Origin: CALBPI01 sp038524795
Lineage (GTDB): Bacteria > Pseudomonadota > Gammaproteobacteria > Steroidobacterales > Woeseiaceae
Length of the DNA stretch: 64,000 nucleotides
Reading direction: 5' to 3'
Assembly: GCA_038524795.1 (NCBI GenBank)
Contig: JBCBIJ010000006.1
Coordinates: 1-64,000 of the forward strand
A program made the position numbers and the translations under genes. This document shows, piece after piece, positions 43,777-51,851 of the stretch. Numbering within the stretch: the first letter of the stretch is position 1; each line of letters opens with the position of its first letter. The notes under the pieces were generated by a model, which ran no database searches, was not told the DNA's origin, and saw only the letters and a program-made list of their open reading frames with translations.

Positions 43777-44127
43777 ATGAGCACACACCACCACATCGAC
43801 TACGTCGAGGTTCCATCGCGAGACCTCGCGGCCACGAAATCGTTCTTCACCACCGTGTTCGACTTTGTGTTTACGGACTACGGTGACGACTACAGCGCCT
43901 TCGACGGCGTCGGCATCACGGGCGGTTTCTTCACCTCGCCCAATGTGTCGCAGGCCAAGCAGGGCGCGACGCTGATCGTGTTCTACAGCGCAGATCTCGA
44001 GGCCACACAGGCGGCCGTGGAGGCTGCGGGCGGCACCGTCACGCAGGCCATCTTCTCGTTCCCCGGCGGGCGGCGCTTCCACTTCGACGAACCCGGCGGC
44101 AGTGAGTTTGCCGTCTGGAGCGAGTGA
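43777..44127 (+). CDS. VOC-family (glyoxalase-like) protein
   Basis: The product is 116 residues with the paired beta-alpha-beta-beta-beta units of the vicinal oxygen chelate fold: HHIDYVEVPSRDLAATKSFFTTVFDFVF at the start and ATLIVFYSADLEATQAAVEAAGG later, ending RRFHFDEPGGSEFAVWSE. Likely metal ligands are His near the N terminus and Glu near the C terminus. The reaction cannot be specified. One base separates it from the next gene, so they are co-transcribed. Confidence 0.87.
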   Translation: MSTHHHIDYVEVPSRDLAATKSFFTTVFDFVFTDYGDDYSAFDGVGITGGFFTSPNVSQAKQGATLIVFYSADLEATQAAVEAAGGTVTQAIFSFPGGRRFHFDEPGGSEFAVWSE

Positions 44128-44128
44128 T

Positions 44129-44554
44129 ATGAACTTCCTGCTGATCCAATGGCCCTTCCTGGGCATGATGGTCCTGACCTTCGTGGTCTGGGTGACGCTG
44201 TACCGCCGCCGCATCGCCTTTATGAAAGCCGAGCAGATTCACCCTCAAAAGGTGCCGACGCCCGACAAGATCGCGGAGTTCATCCCGCCCGAGATCAACA
44301 ACCCGGCCAACAACTACAACCACCTGTTCGAGCTGCCCGTGTTGTTTTATGCGCTGGCGCTATTTCTTATCGCTACGGGCATGGACGACCGCATTGATGC
44401 GGCATTGGCCTGGGGATTCTTCCTCGGGCGTTGCGCGCACAGCCTCGAGCAGTGTACGAGCAACGTTGTCATGCGCCGCTTCACGCTGTTTATGATCTCG
44501 TCGTTGTTTGTCTGGGTGTTGTTGTTCCGGACGTTAATCCGGTTGCACCTGTAA
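44129..44554 (+). CDS. MAPEG-family membrane protein
   Basis: The product is 141 residues with four transmembrane helices, matching the MAPEG family (membrane-associated eicosanoid/glutathione proteins): QWPFLGMMVLTFVVWVTLYRRRIAFM, then NNPANNYNHLFELPVLFYALALFLIA, WGFFLGRCAHSLEQC and FTLFMISSLFVWVLLF. Bacterial members are poorly characterised and may have glutathione-linked activity. It follows the VOC gene by one base. Confidence 0.9.
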   Translation: MNFLLIQWPFLGMMVLTFVVWVTLYRRRIAFMKAEQIHPQKVPTPDKIAEFIPPEINNPANNYNHLFELPVLFYALALFLIATGMDDRIDAALAWGFFLGRCAHSLEQCTSNVVMRRFTLFMISSLFVWVLLFRTLIRLHL

Positions 44555-44562
44555 TCCCACTC

Positions 44563-44702
44563 CGTCATTGCGAGGCCGCGAAGCGGCCGTGGCAATTTCC
44601 AAACGACATCGTGACGTCAGGAGATTGCCGCGCCTGCTACGCAGGCTCGCAATGACGGAAGGGTTCGCGAGACGGGAATGGGCTTCGCCCCTCGCAATGA
44701 TG
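44563..44702. repeat. REP-like palindromic element B
   Basis: CGTCATTGCGAG (44563) through CTCGCAATGACG (ending 44657) repeats the layout of element A. The inner pair is GGCAATTTCC/GGAGATTGCC. A further half unit GGGCTTCGCCCCTCGCAATGA (from about 44680) extends it to 44702. It lies between the converging MAPEG and DUF1501 genes. Confidence 0.85.
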
Positions 44703-44715
44703 GGGCCGGCAATCC

Positions 44716-46137
44716 CTACAGCTGCATGAAGCCGAGGTCCTCGTCTGAGAAATTCACCAGGTTTGGCAGTGCGGCGCGGCGCTCCGCCTGGGTGAGGCCG
44801 AACCACGCGCCCAGCGTAGACGCGTACTGTTCGACCGAGACGCTTGGGATAAGTCGGCCCCGGCTATCGGTGTAGTTGGGTGAGGCGACGTCAGAGTCCG
44901 GGAAGCCGCCGTAGACCCGGCGACCGCGTACGCTGCCGCCCGCGACAAAGTGATGGCCACCCCAGCCGTGGTCTGTGCCGTCGCCGTTGTCGTTGAGCGT
45001 GCGTCCGAAGTCAGCCGCCGTAAATACGGTGACGTCCTGCCAGGCGCCAAGCTCGACCATGGCGTCTCTGAAGCTCGAGATGCCGTTGGCGATTTCGGCC
45101 TGCAAGCCGGGGAGGTCCGCGGCCTGGGTGTCGTGCGTATCGAAGCCACCGATCCCTACAAAGAAGACTTGCCGCGGCACGCCAACCTCGCCGCGCAGCG
45201 AGATCATCTCCGCCACGGCCCGCAGCTGCCCGCCGAGCCGTCCTGCGGGGAACTGCGTTGTGAGCGGCGTCAGCATCTCGAACAAGCCATCAAGTTCTGT
45301 CGTTGCAGCCACACCCGTGGCCTGCAAGGACTCGAAGTCACTGGCGAAGATATTCTGCGATTGCAGACGCGCGGTCGTGTAGTAATCCTCGAGCAGGGTC
45401 CGCGTCGTGTTGAACACGTTGTTATTGCCGAGGATGTTCCGATTGTTGCTGACGCTGATGCCCACCGGTCCCGACGCCGGTAGCGAGAACGCAGCCGTGG
45501 GGCCACCGCCCAGCAACACACTGTTGCCGGACGTCGACACGCCGGCAAAGGTCGCATCGAAGCTCGGGTCCGCAGCGCGAATCTGTTCGATGAACCGGCC
45601 GCCCCAGCCCGTTCGGGCGCCCTCAGCACCCAAAGCCATCCAGGTCGACTGCTGATCGTTGTGCGAAAACAGCTGCTTGGGCAAGGCAACAGAGCCGTTG
45701 TTGAAACTCGCCCGTGTCGTGGGCTCGATGAGCGGACCCACACTGCCGACAACGGCTGCTTCACCATCGTTGAAGAGGTCGACGAGGGGGGCGTACTCGG
45801 CGGCCAAACCAAACTCGAGACCTCCAAACACGCCATCGTTCTCGGGCAGCAGTGGCAATAAGTCCGCACGTGCGCGGCTGGCCGCCATCGGGTCCTGAGC
45901 GTAGGTGCTGAGCAGGTCCGCGCGGGTGGTCGCAAAACGCTGATAAGCCGCATTGTCGCGGGGGATGATGACGTCATTGTTATCGGTGCCGCCAAAGGCA
46001 AAGATGCACACCAGTGCCTTGTAGCCACTGGTGTCGGCGGCGGCAGCAGACTGCGACAGCAGGCTCGGCAACACGCCGGTGGCGCAGGCCGCAGCGACAC
46101 TGGACTTAAGAAATTCGCGTCGTGAACGGTGTTTCAT
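44716..46137 (-). CDS. DUF1501 protein, Tat-exported (first pair)
   Basis: The product is 473 residues. The twin-arginine signal SRREFLKSSVAAACATGVLPSLL is followed by the DUF1501 alkaline-phosphatase-like fold: ALVCIFAFGGTDNNDVIIP, FVGIGGFDTHDTQA and VFTAADFGRTLNDNGDGTDHGWGGHHFVAGG. DUF1501 proteins resemble sulfatases but have no proven reaction. It follows the DUF1800 gene at 46149 by 11 bases, with AGGGGA as its ribosome site. Confidence 0.92.
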   Translation of the reverse strand: MKHRSRREFLKSSVAAACATGVLPSLLSQSAAAADTSGYKALVCIFAFGGTDNNDVIIPRDNAAYQRFATTRADLLSTYAQDPMAASRARADLLPLLPENDGVFGGLEFGLAAEYAPLVDLFNDGEAAVVGSVGPLIEPTTRASFNNGSVALPKQLFSHNDQQSTWMALGAEGARTGWGGRFIEQIRAADPSFDATFAGVSTSGNSVLLGGGPTAAFSLPASGPVGISVSNNRNILGNNNVFNTTRTLLEDYYTTARLQSQNIFASDFESLQATGVAATTELDGLFEMLTPLTTQFPAGRLGGQLRAVAEMISLRGEVGVPRQVFFVGIGGFDTHDTQAADLPGLQAEIANGISSFRDAMVELGAWQDVTVFTAADFGRTLNDNGDGTDHGWGGHHFVAGGSVRGRRVYGGFPDSDVASPNYTDSRGRLIPSVSVEQYASTLGAWFGLTQAERRAALPNLVNFSDEDLGFMQL

Positions 46138-46148
46138 GAGGCGTCCCC

Positions 46149-47864
46149 TTACTGCACAACGGCGAAGGTGGGGCTGGTCGCAACCAGCAGAATGGCGGTT
46201 TGCACGCGGCGCAGCTGGTCATTAGCCAGATTATTGCCCGAGCGCAGTGGCATTTGATTGATGAGTGTGACGATGTCACTTCGCTCGCTGGCGGGTAGTC
46301 TGCCGCCTGTGAACAGCAGGTCGAGGTCTTCAACGAGGGCCGCGCTGTCATCGACCAGGGCAAGCCAGGGGTCGTAGTTGGGTGCGAACGAGTCAGTGCC
46401 GCCGTTGAAACTGCGGTCGTAGACGTAGTCGGTCATGAAGTTCAGATAACCAATGCTTGAGGCACCATTGACGATCTGCAGCTCGGGCGCTGTCATTCCC
46501 TGGTCGCCAGACGCGGTGTTCGGCGCGACGTAGCCCGGTCGGTAGAAATTAAACACCGAGGGCGGTCGAAATGGGTGCTGACCGAGGCTTGTGCCACTGT
46601 CCGTCGTGTTACGCAATCGGTTTTCATTGGCGACACTGATGTTCGTCGTCTCCATACCACGCACCAGGTGCACAAACCGGAGCACGGGTTCTCGCAGCTT
46701 GCCGTCGACGGTGTCTTCGAACATCAACGGATCGAGTAGCACTGCCGCAAGCGTGGCCTGCATGTCGCCGCGCTGACCGGTACCGAATTGGCGACCGTTG
46801 TCGGCTTCGTAGCTGCCGCCGGCAAATGCGTTGGCGACCCGCTCGACGTATTCGGGTGGCGGGTTGCTCATGGTGAAGCGTTGAATCAGCTGTCGGCCGA
46901 TGAAGGGCGCCACGTTGTCGTGAGCGAAGATGCCGTCGAGTGCTAGCGAGATGGTCGCGTCGCCCGTGGTGCCGGCCGGAATCATGGTATCGAGAAACGC
47001 CTTCTCGGCTTCTGAGTGGAAGTTCTCGAACATCAGCAATGGTTCGATCCAGCCGTCTGGTCCGAGGTCGCGTTGGAAGCGCAACCCGGTGAACACGCGA
47101 GCGAGATTGACGATGTCCTCGTTGCCATAGGTCTCGATCGTCTCTCCGCCCTGTAGTTCGGGCGTGCCGTCCATGTTGAGCTCGAGCAGTCCGATGGAAA
47201 ACAGCTGCAGGATTTCCCGCGCGTAATTTTCGTCGGGGAGCCGGCCCGTATTGGGATCCGCCTTTCGGTTGTTCTCGTAAGTGAGATAGCGGCCCATGGC
47301 CGGCGTGTAGGTGATGTCTTGCAGGATGTCGCGGTAGTTGCCAAACGCGTTGAGGTAGAGCGCGTCCATGTAGGGCGCGTAGCGGTGCGGGTGGTTGTTG
47401 GTGGTCTGGCCCACAACAACGATTTGAGAGAGCGCAAACAGCGCACGCTGGCGCAGTTGATCTTCCGCACCGATCGCGGCTTCCCAAAAGAAGTCGGAGT
47501 GGTGGTTTCGGTCTGCACGCGACTGACCGAAGCTCGTCACGTTTTGCGTGATCAGGGGCCTTACGCGGGGCGTGTAGGCGACGGCCGGCTTGGCGAATTC
47601 ATCGGCGAGCCATTCAGCGGCATCGCGCCCCACTAGCGCGTCGATCTCCGCGTGAGTGCCACCGAACGTAGCCGTACTCAGAAAGCGCTGCGCGCCTGCT
47701 TCGGACTCAATCAGACTGTAGGAAACAGGCGGGTTACTCGGAGGGCTGCCGGAGCCTGGTGGTGGCGTCACCGCTTCGTCATCGCCGCCGCCTCCGCAGC
47801 CCATGATCAGAGCGATACAAGCTGCTACGGGCCACCAGCGAGCCCTTCCCATCGAAACGTCCAT
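46149..47864 (-). CDS. DUF1800 lipoprotein (first pair)
   Basis: The product is 571 residues with a lipobox (ACIALIMGC) followed by a Gly-rich and Pro-rich linker. The DUF1800 domain follows: AQRFLSTATFGGTHAEIDALVG, LFALSQIVVVG, ENNRKADPNTGRLPDENYAREILQLFSIGLLELNMDG and a long helical end. DUF1800 and DUF1501 genes almost always pair, and one known context is exported cell-surface material, but the reaction is unknown. A hairpin could mask its ribosome site (see 47868-47924). Confidence 0.92.
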   Translation of the reverse strand: MDVSMGRARWWPVAACIALIMGCGGGGDDEAVTPPPGSGSPPSNPPVSYSLIESEAGAQRFLSTATFGGTHAEIDALVGRDAAEWLADEFAKPAVAYTPRVRPLITQNVTSFGQSRADRNHHSDFFWEAAIGAEDQLRQRALFALSQIVVVGQTTNNHPHRYAPYMDALYLNAFGNYRDILQDITYTPAMGRYLTYENNRKADPNTGRLPDENYAREILQLFSIGLLELNMDGTPELQGGETIETYGNEDIVNLARVFTGLRFQRDLGPDGWIEPLLMFENFHSEAEKAFLDTMIPAGTTGDATISLALDGIFAHDNVAPFIGRQLIQRFTMSNPPPEYVERVANAFAGGSYEADNGRQFGTGQRGDMQATLAAVLLDPLMFEDTVDGKLREPVLRFVHLVRGMETTNISVANENRLRNTTDSGTSLGQHPFRPPSVFNFYRPGYVAPNTASGDQGMTAPELQIVNGASSIGYLNFMTDYVYDRSFNGGTDSFAPNYDPWLALVDDSAALVEDLDLLFTGGRLPASERSDIVTLINQMPLRSGNNLANDQLRRVQTAILLVATSPTFAVVQ

Positions 47865-47867
47865 ACT

Positions 47868-47924
47868 GCTCTCCCGGGTTCGCGCACCGTGGCGCGGCGG
47901 TCGGATTCTTGCGACCGGGAGAGC
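47868..47924 (-). promoter_or_regulatory. inverted repeat able to mask the DUF1800 ribosome site
   Basis: GCTCTCCCGG (47868-47877) and CCGGGAGAGC (47915-47924) are perfect inverted arms with a 37-base gap. On the minus strand the arm next to the gene, CCGGGAGAGC, contains the GGGAG ribosome site 5-9 bases before ATG 47864, so pairing would hide it. Confidence 0.5.
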
Positions 47925-48084
47925 CTAGTTCGATTGTCGCGTCGGGCGGGCTACCGACAGCAGAACTGTGATTGGTGTCACGTCAGGGGTTGGACATAAT
48001 GCGGTGTCTAAAGCGCGACGACATCGCGCGGAATGTGGTCGCGGTGGCATGTCGGAATAGCCACGACCGCGCAGCGGCCCAATT

Positions 48085-48205
48085 CGTCATTGCGAGCCTG
48101 CGTAGCAGGCGTGGCAATCTCCTAACGTAACGATGTCGTTTGGAGATTGCCGCGGGGCTGCGCCCCTCGCAATGACGGGGATGGGCTTCGCCCCTCGCAA
48201 TGACG
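48085..48205. repeat. REP-like palindromic element C
   Basis: CGTCATTGCGAG (48085) through CTCGCAATGACG (ending about 48177) has inner pair GGCAATCTCC/GGAGATTGCC; a further half unit GGGCTTCGCCCCTCGCAATGA runs to 48205. It separates the DUF1800 gene from the 3' end of the Rieske-TPP enzyme gene. Confidence 0.85.
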
Positions 48206-48212
48206 GCGGTCG

Positions 48213-50201
48213 TCAGACGAGTTCCGCGTCCGTAATCACTTCGACGAGCGCCGGCCCTTCGAGTGCGATCGCATCGGCGATCGCATCGTGCAGCTTTTCT
48301 GGGTCGCTGACCTTGATGCCGTGGCCGCCGCAGGCGCGTGCGAATGCCGCGAAGCTCGGGTTCACCAGGTCCGTCTGCCAGACGGGGAACTCGCCAGCCT
48401 TCTGTTCCTTAGTGATTTTGCCGAGCTCGCCGTTGTTCATGAGTACGTGGCAGAGGTTCATGTTGTATTTGACCGCAGTTGTGAACTCCATGGCGTATTG
48501 ACCAAAGCCGCCGTCGCCCGAGATCGAGATCACCTTACGGCCTTTGTAGGGCCCGTCTTCCTGCGTGGCGGCCCAGGCACCGAGTGCGGCCGGTAACGCG
48601 AAGCCAATCGAGCCCAGGTAGCCCGACATGAGCACACGTTGATTGCCGCTGGCCTCGAAGTAACGACCGAATGAATAGGTGTTGTTGCCCACGTCCACGG
48701 CCAGAATGGCGTCTTCGGGCGCGTGGTCGGTGAGTACCTGGAAGAGCTTCGCCGCGGCGATGCCCTTGCCGCGGTCCTCGTCAATGCGGCGGGTCTTCTC
48801 TTGGCGCCAGAGCTTCCAGCGTTCGGCCACTTCGTTGCGGTGGTCGATCGACTTGGCCTTGCCCGCGACGGCTTCGCAGAGCTTCACGGCCGAAACGCCC
48901 ACGTCGCCGTAGACGGGAACGGTTACCGGGTGGCGCTTGGCGATGCGCATGGGATCCAGGTCGACCTGGATCGTGGGCTTGTAGCTGTAAATGCCCGTGT
49001 GGTCGGAGAACGAGGCGCCGAAAACGAGCATGACGTCGGACTCGTTCATGAACCAGCTGGCGATGGGCGTGCCGCTGCGCCCGAGCACGCCGGCCGCGAG
49101 TGGATGCCGGTCCGAGATCTGGCCCTTGGCCTTGAACGTTGTGGCCACGGGCGCACTGAGTGCCTTGGCCAGCGCGATCACTTCGGGCATCGCATCGACG
49201 GCGCCATAGCCCACGATGATGAGCGGGCGTTCGGCACCCGCAAGCAACGTGGCGGCTTCGGCCAGCGATGCGTCTGTGGGCGCCACAGCGCGGTCGGCGA
49301 GCCAGCCGTCGGGCGTGTGCGCCTCGGCGTCGGGCGAAGGAATGGTCTGCACGTTGTCAGGGAAAATGAGGTGGCCCACGCTGCGATTGACGAGTGCGGA
49401 TTTCACGGCCTGCGTCATGAGCAGCGCATGATCCGAACTCGGGTGCACGGTCTCGGAGAAATCGGCAACGGCTTCAAACGCGGCCTCAAGGTCCACGTCC
49501 TGGAAGGCGTGCGCCGCACCCAGGACCTGTTCCTGGACCTGGCCCGTCAATGCAAGCGCGGGCGCATGGTCGACCTTGGCGTCCCAGAGCCCCGTCATGA
49601 GGTTGGTGGCACCTGGGCCTGCGATGGTCAGCGCGGCCGCGGGTTTGCCCGTCAGCTTGCCGTAGCCCGAACAGGCGAACGCCGCAGCGCCCTCATGGCG
49701 GATACCGTAGTAGTTGAGCTTGCCCTGCAGCGCCTGTGCCCGCAGCGCGTCAGCCAGACCGAGGTTTGAGTGCCCGACCATGCCGAAGACGCTCGACACG
49801 CCCCAGTTCGTCATGGTCTCGGCCATGACGTCGGAGATCGTGCGGTCGCGTTCGGGAATAGCGGGTGCCTTGACGTAGATGCCGTCATCGCGCACTTCAA
49901 CATCGTACTTCTGCTGGCCCGAGTCTTCGTGGCCGCCGGGCGGTTCGCCCGTAAGCGGGTGGAAGTCCCAGCCGTGCCACGGGCAACGCAGCCAGCACTC
50001 GCCGTTGATGCCTTTCTCAATGGAGCCTTCGCCGAGCGGGCCGCCCTGGTGCGGGCAGCGGTTGTCCATGGCGGCGTACTGACCGTCGAAATGCACAAGC
50101 GCCACTTGTGTCTGGCCTGCCGTCGCCGACTTCACGCGGCCTTCGGCGAGCTCGTCGGGCTCCGCAACCTTGTACCAGACGGCTTCTTCCTGCTCGCTCA
50201 T
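48213..50201 (-). CDS. thiamine-diphosphate enzyme with fused N-terminal Rieske [2Fe-2S] domain
   Basis: The product is 662 residues. Residues 5-112 form a Rieske domain with ligands Cys49-x-His51 (CPHQGG) and Cys73-x2-His76 (CPWHGWDF). Residues about 122-662 form a three-domain TPP enzyme of the acetolactate synthase/pyruvate oxidase type: an activating Glu170 (GIRHEGAAAFAC), a central domain (LLAGAERPLIIVGYGA) and the TPP/Mg motif starting GDGGFGQYAMEF and ending about MNNGEL. ATG 50201 was chosen as the start of the Rieske domain; the frame is open upstream. TPP enzymes normally have no iron-sulphur domain, so electron transfer from a TPP-bound intermediate is a reasonable idea (inference). 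Confidence 0.85.
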   Translation of the reverse strand: MSEQEEAVWYKVAEPDELAEGRVKSATAGQTQVALVHFDGQYAAMDNRCPHQGGPLGEGSIEKGINGECWLRCPWHGWDFHPLTGEPPGGHEDSGQQKYDVEVRDDGIYVKAPAIPERDRTISDVMAETMTNWGVSSVFGMVGHSNLGLADALRAQALQGKLNYYGIRHEGAAAFACSGYGKLTGKPAAALTIAGPGATNLMTGLWDAKVDHAPALALTGQVQEQVLGAAHAFQDVDLEAAFEAVADFSETVHPSSDHALLMTQAVKSALVNRSVGHLIFPDNVQTIPSPDAEAHTPDGWLADRAVAPTDASLAEAATLLAGAERPLIIVGYGAVDAMPEVIALAKALSAPVATTFKAKGQISDRHPLAAGVLGRSGTPIASWFMNESDVMLVFGASFSDHTGIYSYKPTIQVDLDPMRIAKRHPVTVPVYGDVGVSAVKLCEAVAGKAKSIDHRNEVAERWKLWRQEKTRRIDEDRGKGIAAAKLFQVLTDHAPEDAILAVDVGNNTYSFGRYFEASGNQRVLMSGYLGSIGFALPAALGAWAATQEDGPYKGRKVISISGDGGFGQYAMEFTTAVKYNMNLCHVLMNNGELGKITKEQKAGEFPVWQTDLVNPSFAAFARACGGHGIKVSDPEKLHDAIADAIALEGPALVEVITDAELV

Positions 50202-50437
50202 GACCTGCTCCCACTGCTTGTGCGTTGTCGTTATTGCACCAACACCAGAGTGCCGCGTCCCCGCGGTCCCCGCAACGGTGTTCCGGGCAGGGGACCCGGC
50301 GCTGGCGGTAGAAATCACAATCCTGTAATGATGTAGCGCGGTCGCAGGTCGACTGCGGCTCATGCGATCGAGGGAAAACGTGGGGGAGCGCACGTGAAAG
50401 AACACGGCCAGTTGCGCGCGAGCGCGCGGAGCGCGTC

Positions 50438-50662
50438 ATGACGGTGGCAGCGGCGAGCACGCTGGTCAGCGTGATCGGAGTTTATCTGGCGATCGGCCTT
50501 GTCACGGCCATCGCGTTTGCGGCTGGGCTCGCAAAGCGCATTGATCCCGATGCCGGCGACATGACCTGGGGCGCTCGCCTCATCATCATCCCTGGCGTTA
50601 TGGGCTTGTGGCCGCTCATGCTCAAAAAGCTCTTCACGCAAACAGAGCCCCCGGTCTCATGA
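50438..50662 (+). CDS. small two-helix membrane protein, first gene of redox operon
   Basis: The product is 74 residues with two predicted transmembrane helices (about 5-29 and 45-64): VIGVYLAIGLVTAIAFAAGLAK and WGARLIIIPGVMGLWPLMLKKLF. No family is recognised. Its stop overlaps the next start (ATGA), and the following two genes also overlap by four bases, so all four genes are one operon. It probably is a small partner of the ferric-reductase-like protein (inference). Confidence 0.7.
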   Translation: MTVAAASTLVSVIGVYLAIGLVTAIAFAAGLAKRIDPDAGDMTWGARLIIIPGVMGLWPLMLKKLFTQTEPPVS

Positions 50663-50811
50663 GGCGCGCGCACAGAAAGGCGCACGTGGCGCTGTGGCTG
50701 CTCATCGCGCCCGCACTTGTCGCTGTTTTGTATCTTGCGCTGTCAGCGCGTCAGTCAGTGCCCGTCAATGACGCACTGCCCGAGGTGCTGCAAACGGAGG
50801 GCGCGCCATGA
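50659..50811 (+). CDS. 50-residue single-helix membrane protein
   Basis: The product MRRAHRKAHVALWLLIAPALVA and onward has one transmembrane helix (about 10-27) and a short tail ending LQTEGAP. It overlaps both neighbours by four bases (ATGA), which argues that it is a real gene in spite of its size. No family is recognised; its size and topology resemble a stabilising subunit of a membrane redox complex. Confidence 0.65.
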   Translation: MRRAHRKAHVALWLLIAPALVAVLYLALSARQSVPVNDALPEVLQTEGAP

Positions 50812-51851
50812 CGCACGGTTACCGCGCGGTGTCCTGGATGCCGTTTAAGAAGCGCTATGACCTTTGGCTTATCGGCGGCATTCTGCTCTACATCGTGAGT
50901 TTCGTTGGCGTGACCATCGCCACGCAGCCCGCGGGCGAGTCGCTCACCGAATTGCAGCTGCTTATCCGGGCGACGGGGACGCTCGCGTTCCTCATGCTGT
51001 CTTTCGTGCTCGTGATTGGCCCGCTGGCCCGCATCACGCCGCGCTTCCGTCCGCTGCTCTTCAACCGCCGGCACCTGGGTGTCGCCACGTTCGTTATCGC
51101 GCTCGTGCATGCCGCGCTTGTGATTCTCTGGTACCACGGCTTCGGCACGCTGAATCCGTTTGTCTCACTCTTCGCATCAAACCCCAATTACGACACGCTT
51201 GCAGGCTTCCCATTTGAAAGCCTGGGTGTGCTTGCGCTCGCCATCCTGTTCCTCATGGCTGCGACAAGCCACGACTTCTGGAATGCGAACCTGGGCCCGG
51301 GGCTTTGGAAGGCATTGCACATGGGCGTCTACCTGGCCTTCGGGCTGGTCGTCGCGCACATCGCGCTCGGTGCGCTGCAGTTCGAAAAGCACATGGCATA
51401 CACCGTCTTGCTGATCGTCGCCGTAGTGGCCGTGGTGGGTTGTCAGTTCGTGGGCGCCTTGGCATCGCGTCGACCCACCGACGCGGCCACCGAGGGATGG
51501 TTGGCGGTTGGTGATGGTTCGGAGATCGACGATGGCGCGGCTGTGATCGTACGGCCGGCCGACGGCGAAGCGATCGCGGTGTTCCGACACGGCGAGGAAA
51601 TCTACGCCGTTTCGAATGTCTGTCGACACCAGGCCGGCCCGTTGGGCGAAGGCCGCATTGTCGATGGCTGCATCACCTGCCCCTGGCACGGTTTCCAGTA
51701 CCGCATGGCCGATGGCACCTCGCCGCCGCCCTACACCGAGAAGATCGCGACCTATGCAACGCGGATCGTCGACGGGCGCGTGGAGGTCAGCTCGACGCCC
51801 AACGCGCCAGGCACACCGCAGGCGCCGAGCCGGCTTAGGAGTGCGCCATGA
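50808..51851 (+). CDS. ferric-reductase-like membrane protein with C-terminal Rieske domain
   Basis: The product is 347 residues. About six transmembrane helices (20-210) carry histidines positioned as possible heme ligands (His89, His101, His110, His171, His184), the ferric-reductase-like/cytochrome b561 type layout. A soluble Rieske domain follows (about 228-325) with ligands Cys272-x-His274 (CRHQAGP) and Cys291-x2-His294 (CPWHGF). This would pass electrons between a Rieske cluster and membrane hemes. It overlaps genes on both sides by four bases. Confidence 0.85.
   Translation: MTHGYRAVSWMPFKKRYDLWLIGGILLYIVSFVGVTIATQPAGESLTELQLLIRATGTLAFLMLSFVLVIGPLARITPRFRPLLFNRRHLGVATFVIALVHAALVILWYHGFGTLNPFVSLFASNPNYDTLAGFPFESLGVLALAILFLMAATSHDFWNANLGPGLWKALHMGVYLAFGLVVAHIALGALQFEKHMAYTVLLIVAVVAVVGCQFVGALASRRPTDAATEGWLAVGDGSEIDDGAAVIVRPADGEAIAVFRHGEEIYAVSNVCRHQAGPLGEGRIVDGCITCPWHGFQYRMADGTSPPPYTEKIATYATRIVDGRVEVSSTPNAPGTPQAPSRLRSAP

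Larger units (their letters stand above)
47865..48212. other. 348-base intergenic region with hairpin and REP element
   Basis: No coding frame is supported. The stretch holds a 10-base inverted repeat at 47868-47877 and 47915-47924 just upstream of the DUF1800 start, then about 160 bases without recognisable features, then REP-like element C (48085-48205). Confidence 0.6.

Noticed and set aside
48723..49769. 348-codon plus-strand frame opposite the TPP enzyme
   Set aside because: Composition is His/Arg/Gly-rich and it mirrors the TPP enzyme coding frame; no ribosome site.
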